Made by a program: the position numbers and the translations under genes
The notes under the pieces: generated by a model
What the model was told of the DNA's origin: nothing
The model's database searches: none
What the model saw: the letters and a program-made list of their open reading frames with translations, nothing else
NCBI GenBank assembly: GCA_017620135.1
Contig: JAFZQZ010000090.1
Location: 23,092 to 87,091 of the forward strand
Length of the DNA: 64,000 nucleotides
From: Bacillota bacterium
GTDB taxonomy: Bacteria > Bacillota > Clostridia > Lachnospirales > Bianqueaceae
Direction: 5' to 3'
In this document: in pieces, positions 1-7,851 of the stretch
Numbering within the stretch: the stretch's first letter is position 1
Layout of the letters: every line of letters starts with the position of its first letter

Positions 1-266
1 AGAAGGTCGGCGGAGCGATCTGGCTGGACGCGCAGGTAGGTGCGCTGTACGAATCCACCCTCAGCGGCTATACCGCAACGGCACATACCGTTTTCGGTCA
101 GGTGATCGACGGAATGGATGTGGCGGTCGCGATCTCTCAGGTACAGACGTACTCGAAGATCCAGGAGACCGACGCGACGATCGATGATCCCAAACAGACC
201 AAAGTGAAGGAGAATCGTCCGGTCGAACCGGTCTATATCCTGAGCATCGAAGTCAAAGAATATTGA
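1..266 (+). CDS. Cyclophilin-type peptidyl-prolyl isomerase, 3' end only
   Basis: The 5' part lies outside the window; the reading frame begins at base 3 and stops with TGA at 264-266, giving about 87 residues. The stretch AHTVFGQVIDGMDVAVAI is the conserved C-terminal core of cyclophilin-type peptidyl-prolyl cis-trans isomerases, which speed proline isomerisation during protein folding. The frame ends in a typical final strand, PVYILSIEVKEY. Whether it is secreted or cytoplasmic cannot be judged without the N terminus. No terminator was recognised before the promoter of the next gene. Confidence 0.85.
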   Translation, partial: KVGGAIWLDAQVGALYESTLSGYTATAHTVFGQVIDGMDVAVAISQVQTYSKIQETDATIDDPKQTKVKENRPVEPVYILSIEVKEY

Positions 267-294
267 GACAGAATGTAAGCAAACCTCACAGTTT

Positions 295-323
295 TTGACT
301 TTACACACCCGGGTTTTTATGTT
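295..323 (+). promoter_or_regulatory. Sigma-A-type promoter of the PFOR gene
   Basis: TTGACT at 295-300 and TATGTT at 318-323 are separated by 17 bases. It is the only good match between the cyclophilin stop and the PFOR start, and predicts a leader of roughly 85 bases. Confidence 0.6.
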
Positions 324-345
324 ATGATTACCTATGGTACATGAT

Positions 346-388
346 CCGGCCGCAGGTCTCGTCCAGTTGATGATCGGCTGCCGGCCGG
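346..388 (+). promoter_or_regulatory. GC-rich hairpin in the PFOR leader
   Basis: CCGGCCGCAG at 346-355 can pair with CTGCCGGCCGG at 378-388, with a single bulged base and a loop of 22 bases. There is no U-run after it, so it is not a classical terminator. It sits between the predicted transcription start and the Shine-Dalgarno sequence at 402-409. It may stabilise the message or bind a regulator; this is inference. Confidence 0.4.
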
Positions 389-416
389 CCCATATAAAAT
401 GAAAGGGAGAAAAACT

Positions 417-3400
417 ATGGCAAGAAAAATGAAGACCATGGACGGCAACAACGCAGCGGCGCATGTCAGTTACGCGTTTACTGAAGTTGCGGGCATTTAC
501 CCGATCACCCCGTCCAGCCCGATGGCCGACTACGTGGATCAGTGGTCCGCGCAGGGTCTGAAAAACATTTTCGGCACAACTGTCAAGGTCGCCGAGATGC
601 AGTCTGAAGCCGGTGCGTCCGGTACCGTTCACGGTTCTCTGGCCGCAGGTGCTCTGACGACCACTTACACCGCTTCTCAGGGACTTCTTCTGATGATCCC
701 CAACATGTACAAGATCGCTGGTGAACTCCTTCCCGGTGTCTTCCATGTATCCGCTCGTACAGTCGCGGCTCAGGCGCTGAACATTTTCGGTGATCATTCC
801 GATGTGTATGCCTGCCGTCAGACCGGTTTCGCGATGCTCTGCGAGACCAACACCCAGGAAGTTATGGACCTCGGTGCGGTCGCTCATCTGGCAGCGATCA
901 AAGGCCGTGTTCCGTTCCTGAACTTCTTCGATGGATTCCGTACTTCTCACGAGATCCAGAAGATCGAGATCTGGGATTATGATGATCTGAAAGAAATGGT
1001 CGACATGGATGCAGTTGCCGAGTTCCGTAAGAGAGCGCTGAATCCGGAGCGTCCCGTTATGCGCGGTTCTCACGAGAACGGCGATATCTTCTTCCAGCAT
1101 CGTGAAGCTTCCAACAAGTACTATGATGCTCTTCCGGCGATCGTCGAAGAGTACATGGACAAAGTCAATGCCAAACTCGGCACCAACTACAAACCGTTCA
1201 ACTACTACGGTGCTCCCGACGCGGAAAAGATCATCATCGCCATGGGTTCCATCGTGGACGTAGCGGAAGAAGTTATCGACTACCTGACCGCCAAAGGCGA
1301 GAAGGTCGGTCTGGTCAAGGTTCGTCTGTACAGACCTTTCTGCGCAGACAAATTGCTGGCTGCTATTCCCGAGACCGTTAAGAAGATCGCGGTCCTTGAT
1401 CGTACCAAAGAGCCCGGCGCGCTGGGCGAGCCCCTGTTCCTGGATGTCGTTACCGCTCTGGCGGAAGCCGGCAAGAATGATATCAAGGTCATCGGCGGCC
1501 GTTATGGTCTGGGTTCCAAAGATACGCCTCCGTCCAGCATCTTCGCTGTATATGACGAGCTGGCGAAAGACGCTCCCAAAGAGAGATTCACTCTCGGCAT
1601 CAACGATGATGTCACCTATCTGTCCCTGGAAGAGAAACCCTCTCCCAACACCGCGGCAGAAGGCACCATCGAGTGCAAGTTCTGGGGTCTTGGCGGCGAC
1701 GGTACTGTTGGCGCAAACAAGAACTCCATCAAGATCATCGGTGACTATACCGACAAATACGTTCAGGCATACTTCCAGTATGACTCCAAGAAGACCGGCG
1801 GCGTGACCATTTCCCATCTGAGATTTGGTGACAAGCCGATCAAATCTCCCTACTATATCAACAAAGCAGACTTTGTTGCCTGCCATAATCCTTCCTACAT
1901 TACCAAAGGCTTCAAGATCGTCAACGACGTTAAACCCGGCGGTGTCTTCCTGATCAACTGCCAGTGGAGCCCGGAAGAGCTTTCCGAGCATCTGAATGCC
2001 GAGACCAAACGCTACATCGCGAAGAACAACGTTCAGCTGTACACCATCGACGCGATCGATCTGGCACAGAAGGTCGGCATGGGCAAACGTACCAACACCA
2101 TCCTTCAGTCCGCATTCTTCACCCTGGCAGAAGTCATGCCCAAGGAAGAAGCGATCCAGCACATGAAGGACGCTGCCAAGAAGTCCTACCTGAAGAAAGG
2201 TATGGATGTCGTTGAGAATAACTGGAAAGCGATCGACGCCGGCTCTGATGCCTTCGTGAAGATCGATGTTCCCGCTGACTGGGCTGACGCGGTCGATGCT
2301 CCCGCCGAGAACAAGCTGGCCGGTCCCGAGAAGCTGGTCAAGATGGTCGATACCATCCTGAATCCGGTCGACAAGATGGACGGTGACTCTCTGCCTGTTT
2401 CCGTATTCATGGATCACGCAGACGGTACCTTCGAGCAGGGCGCTGCCGCTTATGAGAAACGTGGCGTAGCTGTTAACGTTCCGGTTTGGAATGAGGCTAC
2501 CTGTGTGGCTTGTAACAAGTGCGCGTTCGTCTGCCCGCACGCTACCATCCGTCCGTTCGCTCTTTCCGAGGCAGAAGCCGCAGCGGCTCCCGCGAACACC
2601 AAGTACGCTCCCAAAGCCGCTCTGGTCAACAAGGCCGGTTACAAGTTCACGCTGGCGATCAGCCCGCTGGACTGCATGGGCTGCTCCGTCTGTGTAGGCG
2701 TCTGCCCGACCAAGTCTCTGTCCATGGCTCCGATCGAGTCTCAGCTGGATCAGCAGCCGGTATTCGATTACGCGGTAGCAAACGTGACCGAGAAACCCGA
2801 ACTGACCAAATCCATTACCGCTATCTCCAGCCAGTACAAGAAACCGCTGCTTGAGTTCTCCGGCTCCTGCGCAGGCTGTGCGGAAACCTCTTACGCTCGT
2901 CTGATCACCCAGCTGTTTGGTGACAGAATGTACATCTCCAACGCGACCGGTTGCTCCTCTATCTGGGGCGGCCCCGCGGCTACTTCTCCCTACACCACGA
3001 ACTTCAAGGGTCAGGGTCCTGCCTGGGCGAACTCCCTGTTCGAGGACAACGCGGAGCATGGCTTCGGTATGTATCTTGGCCAGAAAGCGATCCGTAACCG
3101 TCTGGTCGACAAGGTGAAAGCCATTGTCGAGAAGACCGGCGACGAAGCGCTGAAGGCTGCCGGTGAAGCTTATCTCGCTACCCTGGATGACGGTGCCAAG
3201 AACCCGGCCGCGGCTGAGGCTCTGGTAGCTGCTCTTGAGAAGACCGATTGCGGATGCGAAGAGAAGAAAGACATCCTTGAGAACAAAGAGTATCTGGGCA
3301 AGAAATCTGTCTGGATCTTCGGTGGTGACGGCTGGGCCTATGATATCGGCTTCGGCGGTCTGGATCATGTCCTGGCCTCCGGCGAAGATATCAACATCAT

Positions 3401-3968
3401 GGTCTTCGATACCGAAGTTTACTCCAATACCGGTGGACAGGCCTCCAAGGCTTCTCAGATCGGTCAGGTCGCTCAGTTCGCGGCTGCCGGTAAAGAAATC
3501 GCCAAGAAGAGCCTTTCCGAGATCGCTATGAGCTACGGCTATGTATACGTTGCTCAGATCGCGATGGGCGCTGACAACAACCAGACCCTGAAGGCTCTGC
3601 AGGAAGCGGAAGCTTATCCGGGACCGTCACTGGTCATCGGCTATGCTCCCTGTGAGATGCACTCCATCAAGGGTGGTATGGCGAACTGCCAGGCTGAGAT
3701 GAAGAAAGCGGTCGACTGCGGCTACTGGAATCTGTTCCGTTACAACCCGGCTCTGAAGGCTGAGGGCAAGAACCCCTTCACGCTGGATTCCAAGGCTCCG
3801 GTTTCCGAGAACTATCGTGCGTTCATCCTGAACGAGGCTCGTTACAGCGCGCTGACCCGTTCCTTCCCGGAGAGAGCAGAGACTCTGTTCGCGAAGGCCG
3901 AGGCTACCTCTGTCGCTCGTTACAAACACCTGCTGAGACTGAAAGATTTGTACGCACCCGAAGAATAA
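417..3968 (+). CDS. nifJ: Pyruvate:ferredoxin (flavodoxin) oxidoreductase
   Basis: A single-chain, 1183-residue PFOR that converts pyruvate and CoA to acetyl-CoA, CO2 and reduced ferredoxin, the central step of anaerobic pyruvate breakdown in the cytoplasm. The order is the usual one: N-terminal pyruvate-binding domain (GIYPITPSSPM near the start), transketolase-like and EKR regions, a two-[4Fe-4S] ferredoxin domain with CVACNKCAFVC near residue 696 and CMGCSVCVGVC near 753, and the TPP domain with GSCAGCAET near 815 and GDGWAYDIGFGG. Length is normal for the family. An upstream ATG at 399 is in frame, but the start at 417 has AAAGGGAG at 402-409 correctly spaced. Arginine is mostly CGT and glycine mostly GGT, unlike the neighbouring loci, which fits a highly expressed gene. 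It is monocistronic, with its own promoter and terminator. Confidence 0.97.
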   Translation: MARKMKTMDGNNAAAHVSYAFTEVAGIYPITPSSPMADYVDQWSAQGLKNIFGTTVKVAEMQSEAGASGTVHGSLAAGALTTTYTASQGLLLMIPNMYKIAGELLPGVFHVSARTVAAQALNIFGDHSDVYACRQTGFAMLCETNTQEVMDLGAVAHLAAIKGRVPFLNFFDGFRTSHEIQKIEIWDYDDLKEMVDMDAVAEFRKRALNPERPVMRGSHENGDIFFQHREASNKYYDALPAIVEEYMDKVNAKLGTNYKPFNYYGAPDAEKIIIAMGSIVDVAEEVIDYLTAKGEKVGLVKVRLYRPFCADKLLAAIPETVKKIAVLDRTKEPGALGEPLFLDVVTALAEAGKNDIKVIGGRYGLGSKDTPPSSIFAVYDELAKDAPKERFTLGINDDVTYLSLEEKPSPNTAAEGTIECKFWGLGGDGTVGANKNSIKIIGDYTDKYVQAYFQYDSKKTGGVTISHLRFGDKPIKSPYYINKADFVACHNPSYITKGFKIVNDVKPGGVFLINCQWSPEELSEHLNAETKRYIAKNNVQLYTIDAIDLAQKVGMGKRTNTILQSAFFTLAEVMPKEEAIQHMKDAAKKSYLKKGMDVVENNWKAIDAGSDAFVKIDVPADWADAVDAPAENKLAGPEKLVKMVDTILNPVDKMDGDSLPVSVFMDHADGTFEQGAAAYEKRGVAVNVPVWNEATCVACNKCAFVCPHATIRPFALSEAEAAAAPANTKYAPKAALVNKAGYKFTLAISPLDCMGCSVCVGVCPTKSLSMAPIESQLDQQPVFDYAVANVTEKPELTKSITAISSQYKKPLLEFSGSCAGCAETSYARLITQLFGDRMYISNATGCSSIWGGPAATSPYTTNFKGQGPAWANSLFEDNAEHGFGMYLGQKAIRNRLVDKVKAIVEKTGDEALKAAGEAYLATLDDGAKNPAAAEALVAALEKTDCGCEEKKDILENKEYLGKKSVWIFGGDGWAYDIGFGGLDHVLASGEDINIMVFDTEVYSNTGGQASKASQIGQVAQFAAAGKEIAKKSLSEIAMSYGYVYVAQIAMGADNNQTLKALQEAEAYPGPSLVIGYAPCEMHSIKGGMANCQAEMKKAVDCGYWNLFRYNPALKAEGKNPFTLDSKAPVSENYRAFILNEARYSALTRSFPERAETLFAKAEATSVARYKHLLRLKDLYAPEE

Positions 3969-4028
3969 TCAGGGAAGACAGTAAGCTTTCGGAAGGAAGA
4001 TAGGCTTTCAGCTTAACAAAACAAATGA

Positions 4029-4060
4029 AGCCCGGGACTTTATGGTCCCGGGCTTTTTGT
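4029..4060 (+). terminator. Intrinsic terminator of PFOR
   Basis: Perfect 10-bp stem AGCCCGGGAC (4029-4038) / GTCCCGGGCT (4045-4054) with a 6-base loop, followed by a T-run. Confidence 0.92.
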
Positions 4061-4072
4061 GTACGTGCCAAT

Positions 4073-4324
4073 CTTGTTACCGTTATACTATCTGCTAGCA
4101 AGAATGATTAAAAAAACATGAGAACCTTGCTAATGATATAGCAAGAAAGGTGATTTTTTCGAACTGACCTTGCTACTGCTGGGTCACTGAATAGCAAGGT
4201 GGAAAGCTAAACTGGACAAACCTTGTTAAAAAACTAGCAAGGAAGGTGGCGTTTCTGCTTATATCTTGCTATAGGTTAGCTGTTGCCTAGCAAGAAAGAC
4301 TCTAAAAAACAGAGAATCTTGCTA
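4073..4324. repeat. Metronomic array of 11 CTTGYTA / TAGCAAG half-sites
   Basis: Six forward 7-mers CTTG(C/T)TA start at 4073, 4126, 4169, 4222, 4265 and 4318. Five inverted 7-mers TAGCAAG start at 4096, 4139, 4192, 4235 and 4288. The gaps are exactly 16, 23, 6, 23, 16, 23, 6, 23, 16, 23 bases, so forward sites alternate 53 and 43 apart. Spacer sequences are unrelated. A decayed twelfth site, TAGTCAC, lies at 4330. Each forward/inverted pair can form a 7-9 bp hairpin with a 16- or 6-base loop; the two loop lengths differ by about one helical turn. This fills most of the 391-base gap between the PFOR stop and the convergent toxin gene. No ORF was recognised in it. The motif was not noticed elsewhere in the window. 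Confidence 0.95.
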
Positions 4325-4359
4325 GTGCATAGTCACATCGTAGAAAGAAAGAATAAGTG

Positions 4360-4695
4360 CTAATTAAGGGAAAATCCCTGCTTCAGGACCTTGATCCAGT
4401 CTCTTTTCTCATAAAGGAATCGTATGATGTGAACAATCTTTTTTTCCTCATCAATTGTATAGAAAGCCAGATAGTTATTTACTACTACAAAGCGGATCCC
4501 ATGTGTTAGTAGAAAAGGATCATCTACGATCGAATGTCCTTGAGGGTAGTTTTCTAAGTGGTTAAGTTGCTCGTCCAAAGCATCCAATAGGGCATCAGTA
4601 GCTTTGGGATTGAGAAGGACATGATCGATATAATCAGCGGTTTCGTTAAGATCTTTGGCTGCAGTTTCAGAATAGTGGATGGTATATTTTTTCAT
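4360..4695 (-). CDS. RelE/ParE-family toxin
   Basis: 111 residues. The pattern HYSETAAKDLNETADYID at the N terminus and IRFVVVNNYLAFYTID followed by HIIRFLYEKRDW at the C terminus is that of the RelE/ParE superfamily, whose members cleave mRNA on the ribosome or poison DNA gyrase; sequence alone does not say which. Its start overlaps the end of the antitoxin gene by four bases (4692-4695), so the two are translationally coupled. The gene reads toward the half-site array, with no hairpin-plus-U-run terminator recognised between them. Confidence 0.85.
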   Translation of the reverse strand: MKKYTIHYSETAAKDLNETADYIDHVLLNPKATDALLDALDEQLNHLENYPQGHSIVDDPFLLTHGIRFVVVNNYLAFYTIDEEKKIVHIIRFLYEKRDWIKVLKQGFSLN

Positions 4696-4955
4696 CGTTG
4701 TCTGCGCTGCCTTAAATCTGACATTACTTTATCTGCAGGAATAGTTTTGCCGGATTTTACATCGTTTAGTCCAGTCTGTAAAAGACCATATAGTTCAAAT
4801 TTTCCAACCAGTTGTTCATAAGCTTCGACACTGAGAACAGCCAAATCTCCCTTACCGTTTTTCGTTATAAAAACAGGTTCAGCATATTGATGACAGAAGT
4901 TGGAAATGTCATTATAGTTGTTTCGAAGATCAGCGCTTGATCGAATAGTTGGCAT
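4692..4955 (-). CDS. Phd/YefM-family antitoxin
   Basis: 87 residues. The N terminus, with PTIRSSADLRNNYNDI, then a helix, then PVFITKNGKGDLAVLS, is the Phd/YefM DNA-binding fold. The C-terminal tail after about residue 55 would wrap the toxin. It is first in a two-gene operon behind a consensus promoter and a good ribosome binding site (AAAAGGAGG upstream of the start). Family antitoxins repress their own promoter and neutralise the toxin by direct binding. Confidence 0.88.
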   Translation of the reverse strand: MPTIRSSADLRNNYNDISNFCHQYAEPVFITKNGKGDLAVLSVEAYEQLVGKFELYGLLQTGLNDVKSGKTIPADKVMSDLRQRRQR

Positions 4956-4984
4956 AATAAAAGCCTCCTTTTGGTGATAACAAA

Positions 4985-5013
4985 ATTATAACTGAATTTG
5001 TGTATATTGTCAA
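4985..5013 (-). promoter_or_regulatory. Consensus promoter of the RelE/Phd operon
   Basis: Read on the minus strand, TTGACA (5013-5008) and TATAAT (4990-4985) are separated by exactly 17 bases: both hexamers are perfect. A strong promoter held down by the antitoxin is the usual arrangement in such modules. Confidence 0.85.
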
Positions 5014-5024
5014 TGAAAGCTAAA

Positions 5025-5060
5025 AAACCGGTCTGCCAAAAAATAACAGCAGACCGGTTT
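5025..5060 (-). terminator. Terminator of the zinc-finger lipoprotein gene
   Basis: A 12-bp perfect stem, AAACCGGTCTGC (5025-5036) with GCAGACCGGTTT (5049-5060), and a 12-base loop. On the minus strand it is followed by a T-run, thirty bases after the lipoprotein stop. Confidence 0.9.
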
Positions 5061-5089
5061 TCTTCGTCTTAATATTTTGTGATACGGTT

Positions 5090-6292
5090 TTAGTCTTCTG
5101 GTTTGAGGCCGGTGCCGCCGCAGGCTTCGCAAAGGCCGGTGCCGCCGCAGTGGCAGAGAACAGTACCTTCGCCATCGCAGTCTTCACAGATGACCATTCC
5201 GGTTCCATTACAGTGAGGACAATCACGGATACTGGTACCACCGCAGATCTGACACTGACCTGTACCATCGCAAGTCGGGCAGGGATCACCATCTTCGTTC
5301 ACGCAGGTACCGCCGCAAGCATCACAGCGACCGCCGTCACATTCACAGTCCTCATAACCGGCGCCATCACAGGAAGGACAGGGCATATATCCGGAGCCAT
5401 CGCACATATAGCAGCGTTCACGGCCGGTTCCGTCGCAGCGATCACAGACACCGGTTCCCTGGCAGACACTGCAGCCCTCGTGTTCATCTCTCGGTTCGCC
5501 ACCTTCTTCGTCTTTATCATCTTCATCGCCTTCGTCTTCGCCAGCGCCGTCATCGTCATCATTGTCTTCGGCGTCTTCGTCTTCATCCTCGTCGGCATCT
5601 TCAGGATCTTCCTCGCCGTCCTCACCCGGATCTTCTTCGCCTTCGTCTTCCGGCTGACCTTCATCTTCTTCGCTTTTCGGTTCTTCGGACTGCTGGGAAG
5701 GATCGGGAGCATACTGGACGGCAGCATCGACTTCGATGGTGGGGACGATCGTCAGGCTGCTTTCCTTGGCGGTATCCTGCATACTCTTGTGCGCACGGGA
5801 TAAAAGCTCCTGTGTAGCTGCTTCGGTCTCGGTGGTACCGAGAAGGGTGATCTTGACATCTACACCTTCCTTCAGGTAGCCGTCATCGATGGCGGTACTG
5901 ATCAGATCCTTAACAGCCTCGTTGAAAGGACGGTCGATGAACATCATGCGTCCTTCCGCGTCCATCTTTTTGGCATCCTCATTTAGTGGTTCATAGGAAA
6001 AGACATCGCCGTTTTCATGCAGATAGAAAACAAAGTCAGGATTGATCGTGACGCGCACCGCATAGGCATAGACCTCAGGCGCTTTGGCAAGCACTTCGTC
6101 CGTTTTCTGTAGGGTTTCAGGCTGCGTCGGAGCTGTGCTGCTCTCGGCGGTATCGGTTTTTGTCGAAGATTCTGTAATGATGGGAACATCCTGGCTGTCT
6201 TCCTGTTTGGTACATCCGGAGAGTGCTCCGGAGAAGACCAGACAGAAGGATAAAAACAGGCAGAGTACCCATCTTTTTTTATTTGTAAACAT
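5090..6292 (-). CDS. Lipoprotein with RsgI-like domain, acidic linker and DnaJ-type Cys knuckles
   Basis: 400 residues. Residues 1-27 form a lipoprotein signal ending in L-S-G-C (24-27), so the mature protein should be anchored outside the membrane. Residues about 77-195 (YAVRVTINPDFVFYLHENG, then RPFNEAVKDLISTAIDDGYL) resemble the extracytoplasmic domain of RsgI-type anti-sigma factors; this is a pattern match, not proven. Residues about 200-272 are almost entirely Asp and Glu. Residues 274-396 hold a long run of CxxCxGTG-type knuckles like the zinc-finger region of DnaJ, with roughly 25 cysteines. Such knuckles normally sit in the cytoplasm, so a cell-surface version is unusual. Function is unknown; metal binding or substrate holding are possible. 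Own promoter and terminator. Confidence 0.75.
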   Translation of the reverse strand: MFTNKKRWVLCLFLSFCLVFSGALSGCTKQEDSQDVPIITESSTKTDTAESSTAPTQPETLQKTDEVLAKAPEVYAYAVRVTINPDFVFYLHENGDVFSYEPLNEDAKKMDAEGRMMFIDRPFNEAVKDLISTAIDDGYLKEGVDVKITLLGTTETEAATQELLSRAHKSMQDTAKESSLTIVPTIEVDAAVQYAPDPSQQSEEPKSEEDEGQPEDEGEEDPGEDGEEDPEDADEDEDEDAEDNDDDDGAGEDEGDEDDKDEEGGEPRDEHEGCSVCQGTGVCDRCDGTGRERCYMCDGSGYMPCPSCDGAGYEDCECDGGRCDACGGTCVNEDGDPCPTCDGTGQCQICGGTSIRDCPHCNGTGMVICEDCDGEGTVLCHCGGTGLCEACGGTGLKPED

Positions 6293-6327
6293 AGGTGTAT
6301 CCTTTCCAAAATAGAAATTGTGTATCC

Positions 6328-6356
6328 ATTATAGCGGAAAGCCTGAAAGAAAACAA
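6328..6356 (-). promoter_or_regulatory. Promoter of the zinc-finger lipoprotein gene
   Basis: Minus strand: TTGTTT (6356-6351), 17-base spacer, perfect TATAAT (6333-6328), then a GGAAAGGAT ribosome binding site before the ATG at 6292. Confidence 0.65.
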
Positions 6357-6396
6357 CATTTTTACCGAATAAGGCAAATGACACGATAAAAATGAA

Positions 6397-6627
6397 TCAG
6401 TCTCTCCGCACGAGGATATCGTCGATGGGCACGCCAAACAGATCGGAAAGGACGAGCAGATTGTCAATGGTAGGTATGGTATCGCCGCGCTGCCACTTAT
6501 AGATCGCCTGAGGTGTAGAGAAACCAAAGGCAGATTGCAGTTGTTTTACAGAGAGGCCGGATCCCAGGCGCAGCTGATGAATCTTTTGACCTGTCCGGCT
6601 CAGGTCAACGACTGGAAAATGATCCAT
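6397..6627 (-). CDS. Small XRE-family transcriptional regulator
   Basis: 76 residues, essentially a single helix-turn-helix domain: LRLGSGLSVKQLQSAFGF, then STPQAIYKWQRGDTIPTID and LLVLSDLFGVPIDDIL. The reading frame extends upstream to 6657, but the ATG at 6627 is preceded by AAAGGAG at 6643-6637 and is preferred. It lies just upstream of the zinc-finger lipoprotein on the same strand but is separated from it by that gene's promoter, so it may regulate it or itself; this is inference. Confidence 0.85.
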   Translation of the reverse strand: MDHFPVVDLSRTGQKIHQLRLGSGLSVKQLQSAFGFSTPQAIYKWQRGDTIPTIDNLLVLSDLFGVPIDDILVRRD

Positions 6628-6657
6628 GGTTTTGATCTCCTTTACAGAATATTCCAA

Positions 6658-6688
6658 TAAAAAACGCCTGCCTCATCAGAGGCAGGCG
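6658..6688 (-). terminator. Terminator downstream of the frl genes
   Basis: Perfect 10-bp stem CGCCTGCCTC (6665-6674) / GAGGCAGGCG (6679-6688), 4-base loop. On the minus strand it is followed by TTTTTTAT. It probably ends transcripts from frlB-frlD, about 250 bases after the frlD stop. The stretch 6689-6941 holds no recognised gene; a short palindrome CTAGAATCTAG lies at 6712-6722. Confidence 0.85.
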
Positions 6689-6941
6689 CAGTGTTTCAGG
6701 AATTCGCGAATCTAGAATCTAGCGCATTCGAGCAAACTGCGGCATTTGGGCCTCTTTAGAGGGTATACGGGTAAAATGAGCAGGCATAATAAGGCACTGC
6801 ATATTCATACGAACTGCAGGCTTACGGATGATGTTAGCTGAAAAATACAGGTTGTTTATCATTGTTTCCCGTCCCTTTCTAAAGATTTGGTTCTGCACAC
6901 TATGGGTAGTTTACCACAGGCAGATCGTTTTGTCATTATAC

Positions 6942-7850
6942 TCACGGTATAAAATGTTCGGAAAATGCAAGCATCACCGCTTTGTCTTCCTTTGTCAGCG
7001 ATACCTGTTTTCCATGGCCGAAGGATCCGGAAACAAGACACTGGGCGGCAGCAAAATCAGCCGAAAGAGAAAGGATCTCATGAATGTACTCGCCCGGAAT
7101 AGAAGGAGAATCGGCAGTCTTTATTTTCAGGGCTTTGACATAGTTTGTCAGAAAACAGGTCAGAAACGCGTCTCCGGCGCCCATGGTATCGGTCGCTTCT
7201 ACCAGATGCGGCGGCTGGAGATAGAGCTTGTCATGGATCAGTACCTGCGCGCCTTTGGAGCCGCGGGTAGCGATCACGACAGTGGGACCGTAAGAGGCGA
7301 CTTTCTTCTGGAGTGCCAGGATCTCATCTTCCGGCATCTTTCCGCAGGAGAGGATAGCTGCGTCGATATAGGGGCAGTACTGAGCCAGATAGTCCGGCGT
7401 ATAGTCATCCGAGAAGTCCATGGAGACAAACGCGCCGCTTTGTTTCAGCTTATACAGCTGTGGCTCCAGATAGCTGTAGATACTGGTGTGGAGGAGATCA
7501 AATTCCTTCATGTAGTCCATATCCGCGTCATCCAGGATAGGCGGATGCTCTTTGCAGGCGCCGCCTTTGTTGCCGGGAAGAAAGACCCGGTCACCATTGA
7601 CCAGCCAGACTCTGGCCAGACCGTTTTCGCCGGAGACATAGCGGCAGTGGGAAAGGTCGAGTCCGAGTTCTTTTGCTACGCTGGAAACGTGGCAGCCTAC
7701 GATGTCATCGCCAAAAGTACCGAGATAGGCGGATCCGCAGCCAAGCTTCTGCGCGAATACGGCGAAGTTCATGGCGTTTCCGCCGGGATAGATCGTGCCG
7801 GTCTCCAGGTATTTATCGCAGACGTTATCGCCGATGCCTAAGACTTTCAT
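6942..7850 (-). CDS. frlD: PfkB-family sugar kinase, probably fructosamine 6-kinase
   Basis: 302 residues. PfkB features are clear: the N-terminal GIGDNVCDKY and YPGGNAMNFAVFA, and the C-terminal ATP-site motif DTMGAGDAFLTCF with the catalytic Asp. It starts one base after the stop of a FrlB-type deglycase, the same pairing as frlB/frlD of enteric bacteria. There the kinase phosphorylates fructoselysine and the deglycase splits the product to glucose 6-phosphate and lysine. The substrate could be another Amadori compound (for example glucoselysine or fructoseasparagine). No transporter is next to it here. It is somewhat longer than the E. coli enzyme. Confidence 0.8.
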   Translation of the reverse strand: MKVLGIGDNVCDKYLETGTIYPGGNAMNFAVFAQKLGCGSAYLGTFGDDIVGCHVSSVAKELGLDLSHCRYVSGENGLARVWLVNGDRVFLPGNKGGACKEHPPILDDADMDYMKEFDLLHTSIYSYLEPQLYKLKQSGAFVSMDFSDDYTPDYLAQYCPYIDAAILSCGKMPEDEILALQKKVASYGPTVVIATRGSKGAQVLIHDKLYLQPPHLVEATDTMGAGDAFLTCFLTNYVKALKIKTADSPSIPGEYIHEILSLSADFAAAQCLVSGSFGHGKQVSLTKEDKAVMLAFSEHFIP

Positions 7851-7851
7851 G

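Noticed and set aside
399..416. Upstream in-frame start for PFOR
   Set aside because: ATG 399 has no Shine-Dalgarno; the sequence AAAGGGAG lies between it and ATG 417.
4073..4324. CRISPR array
   Set aside because: Repeat units are 7 bases, in alternating orientation, with 6-23 base spacers, and no cas gene is present.
6689..6941. Possible small RNA or gene in the gap downstream of frlD
   Set aside because: Only a short palindrome at 6712-6722 was seen; no promoter and terminator pair or credible frame.
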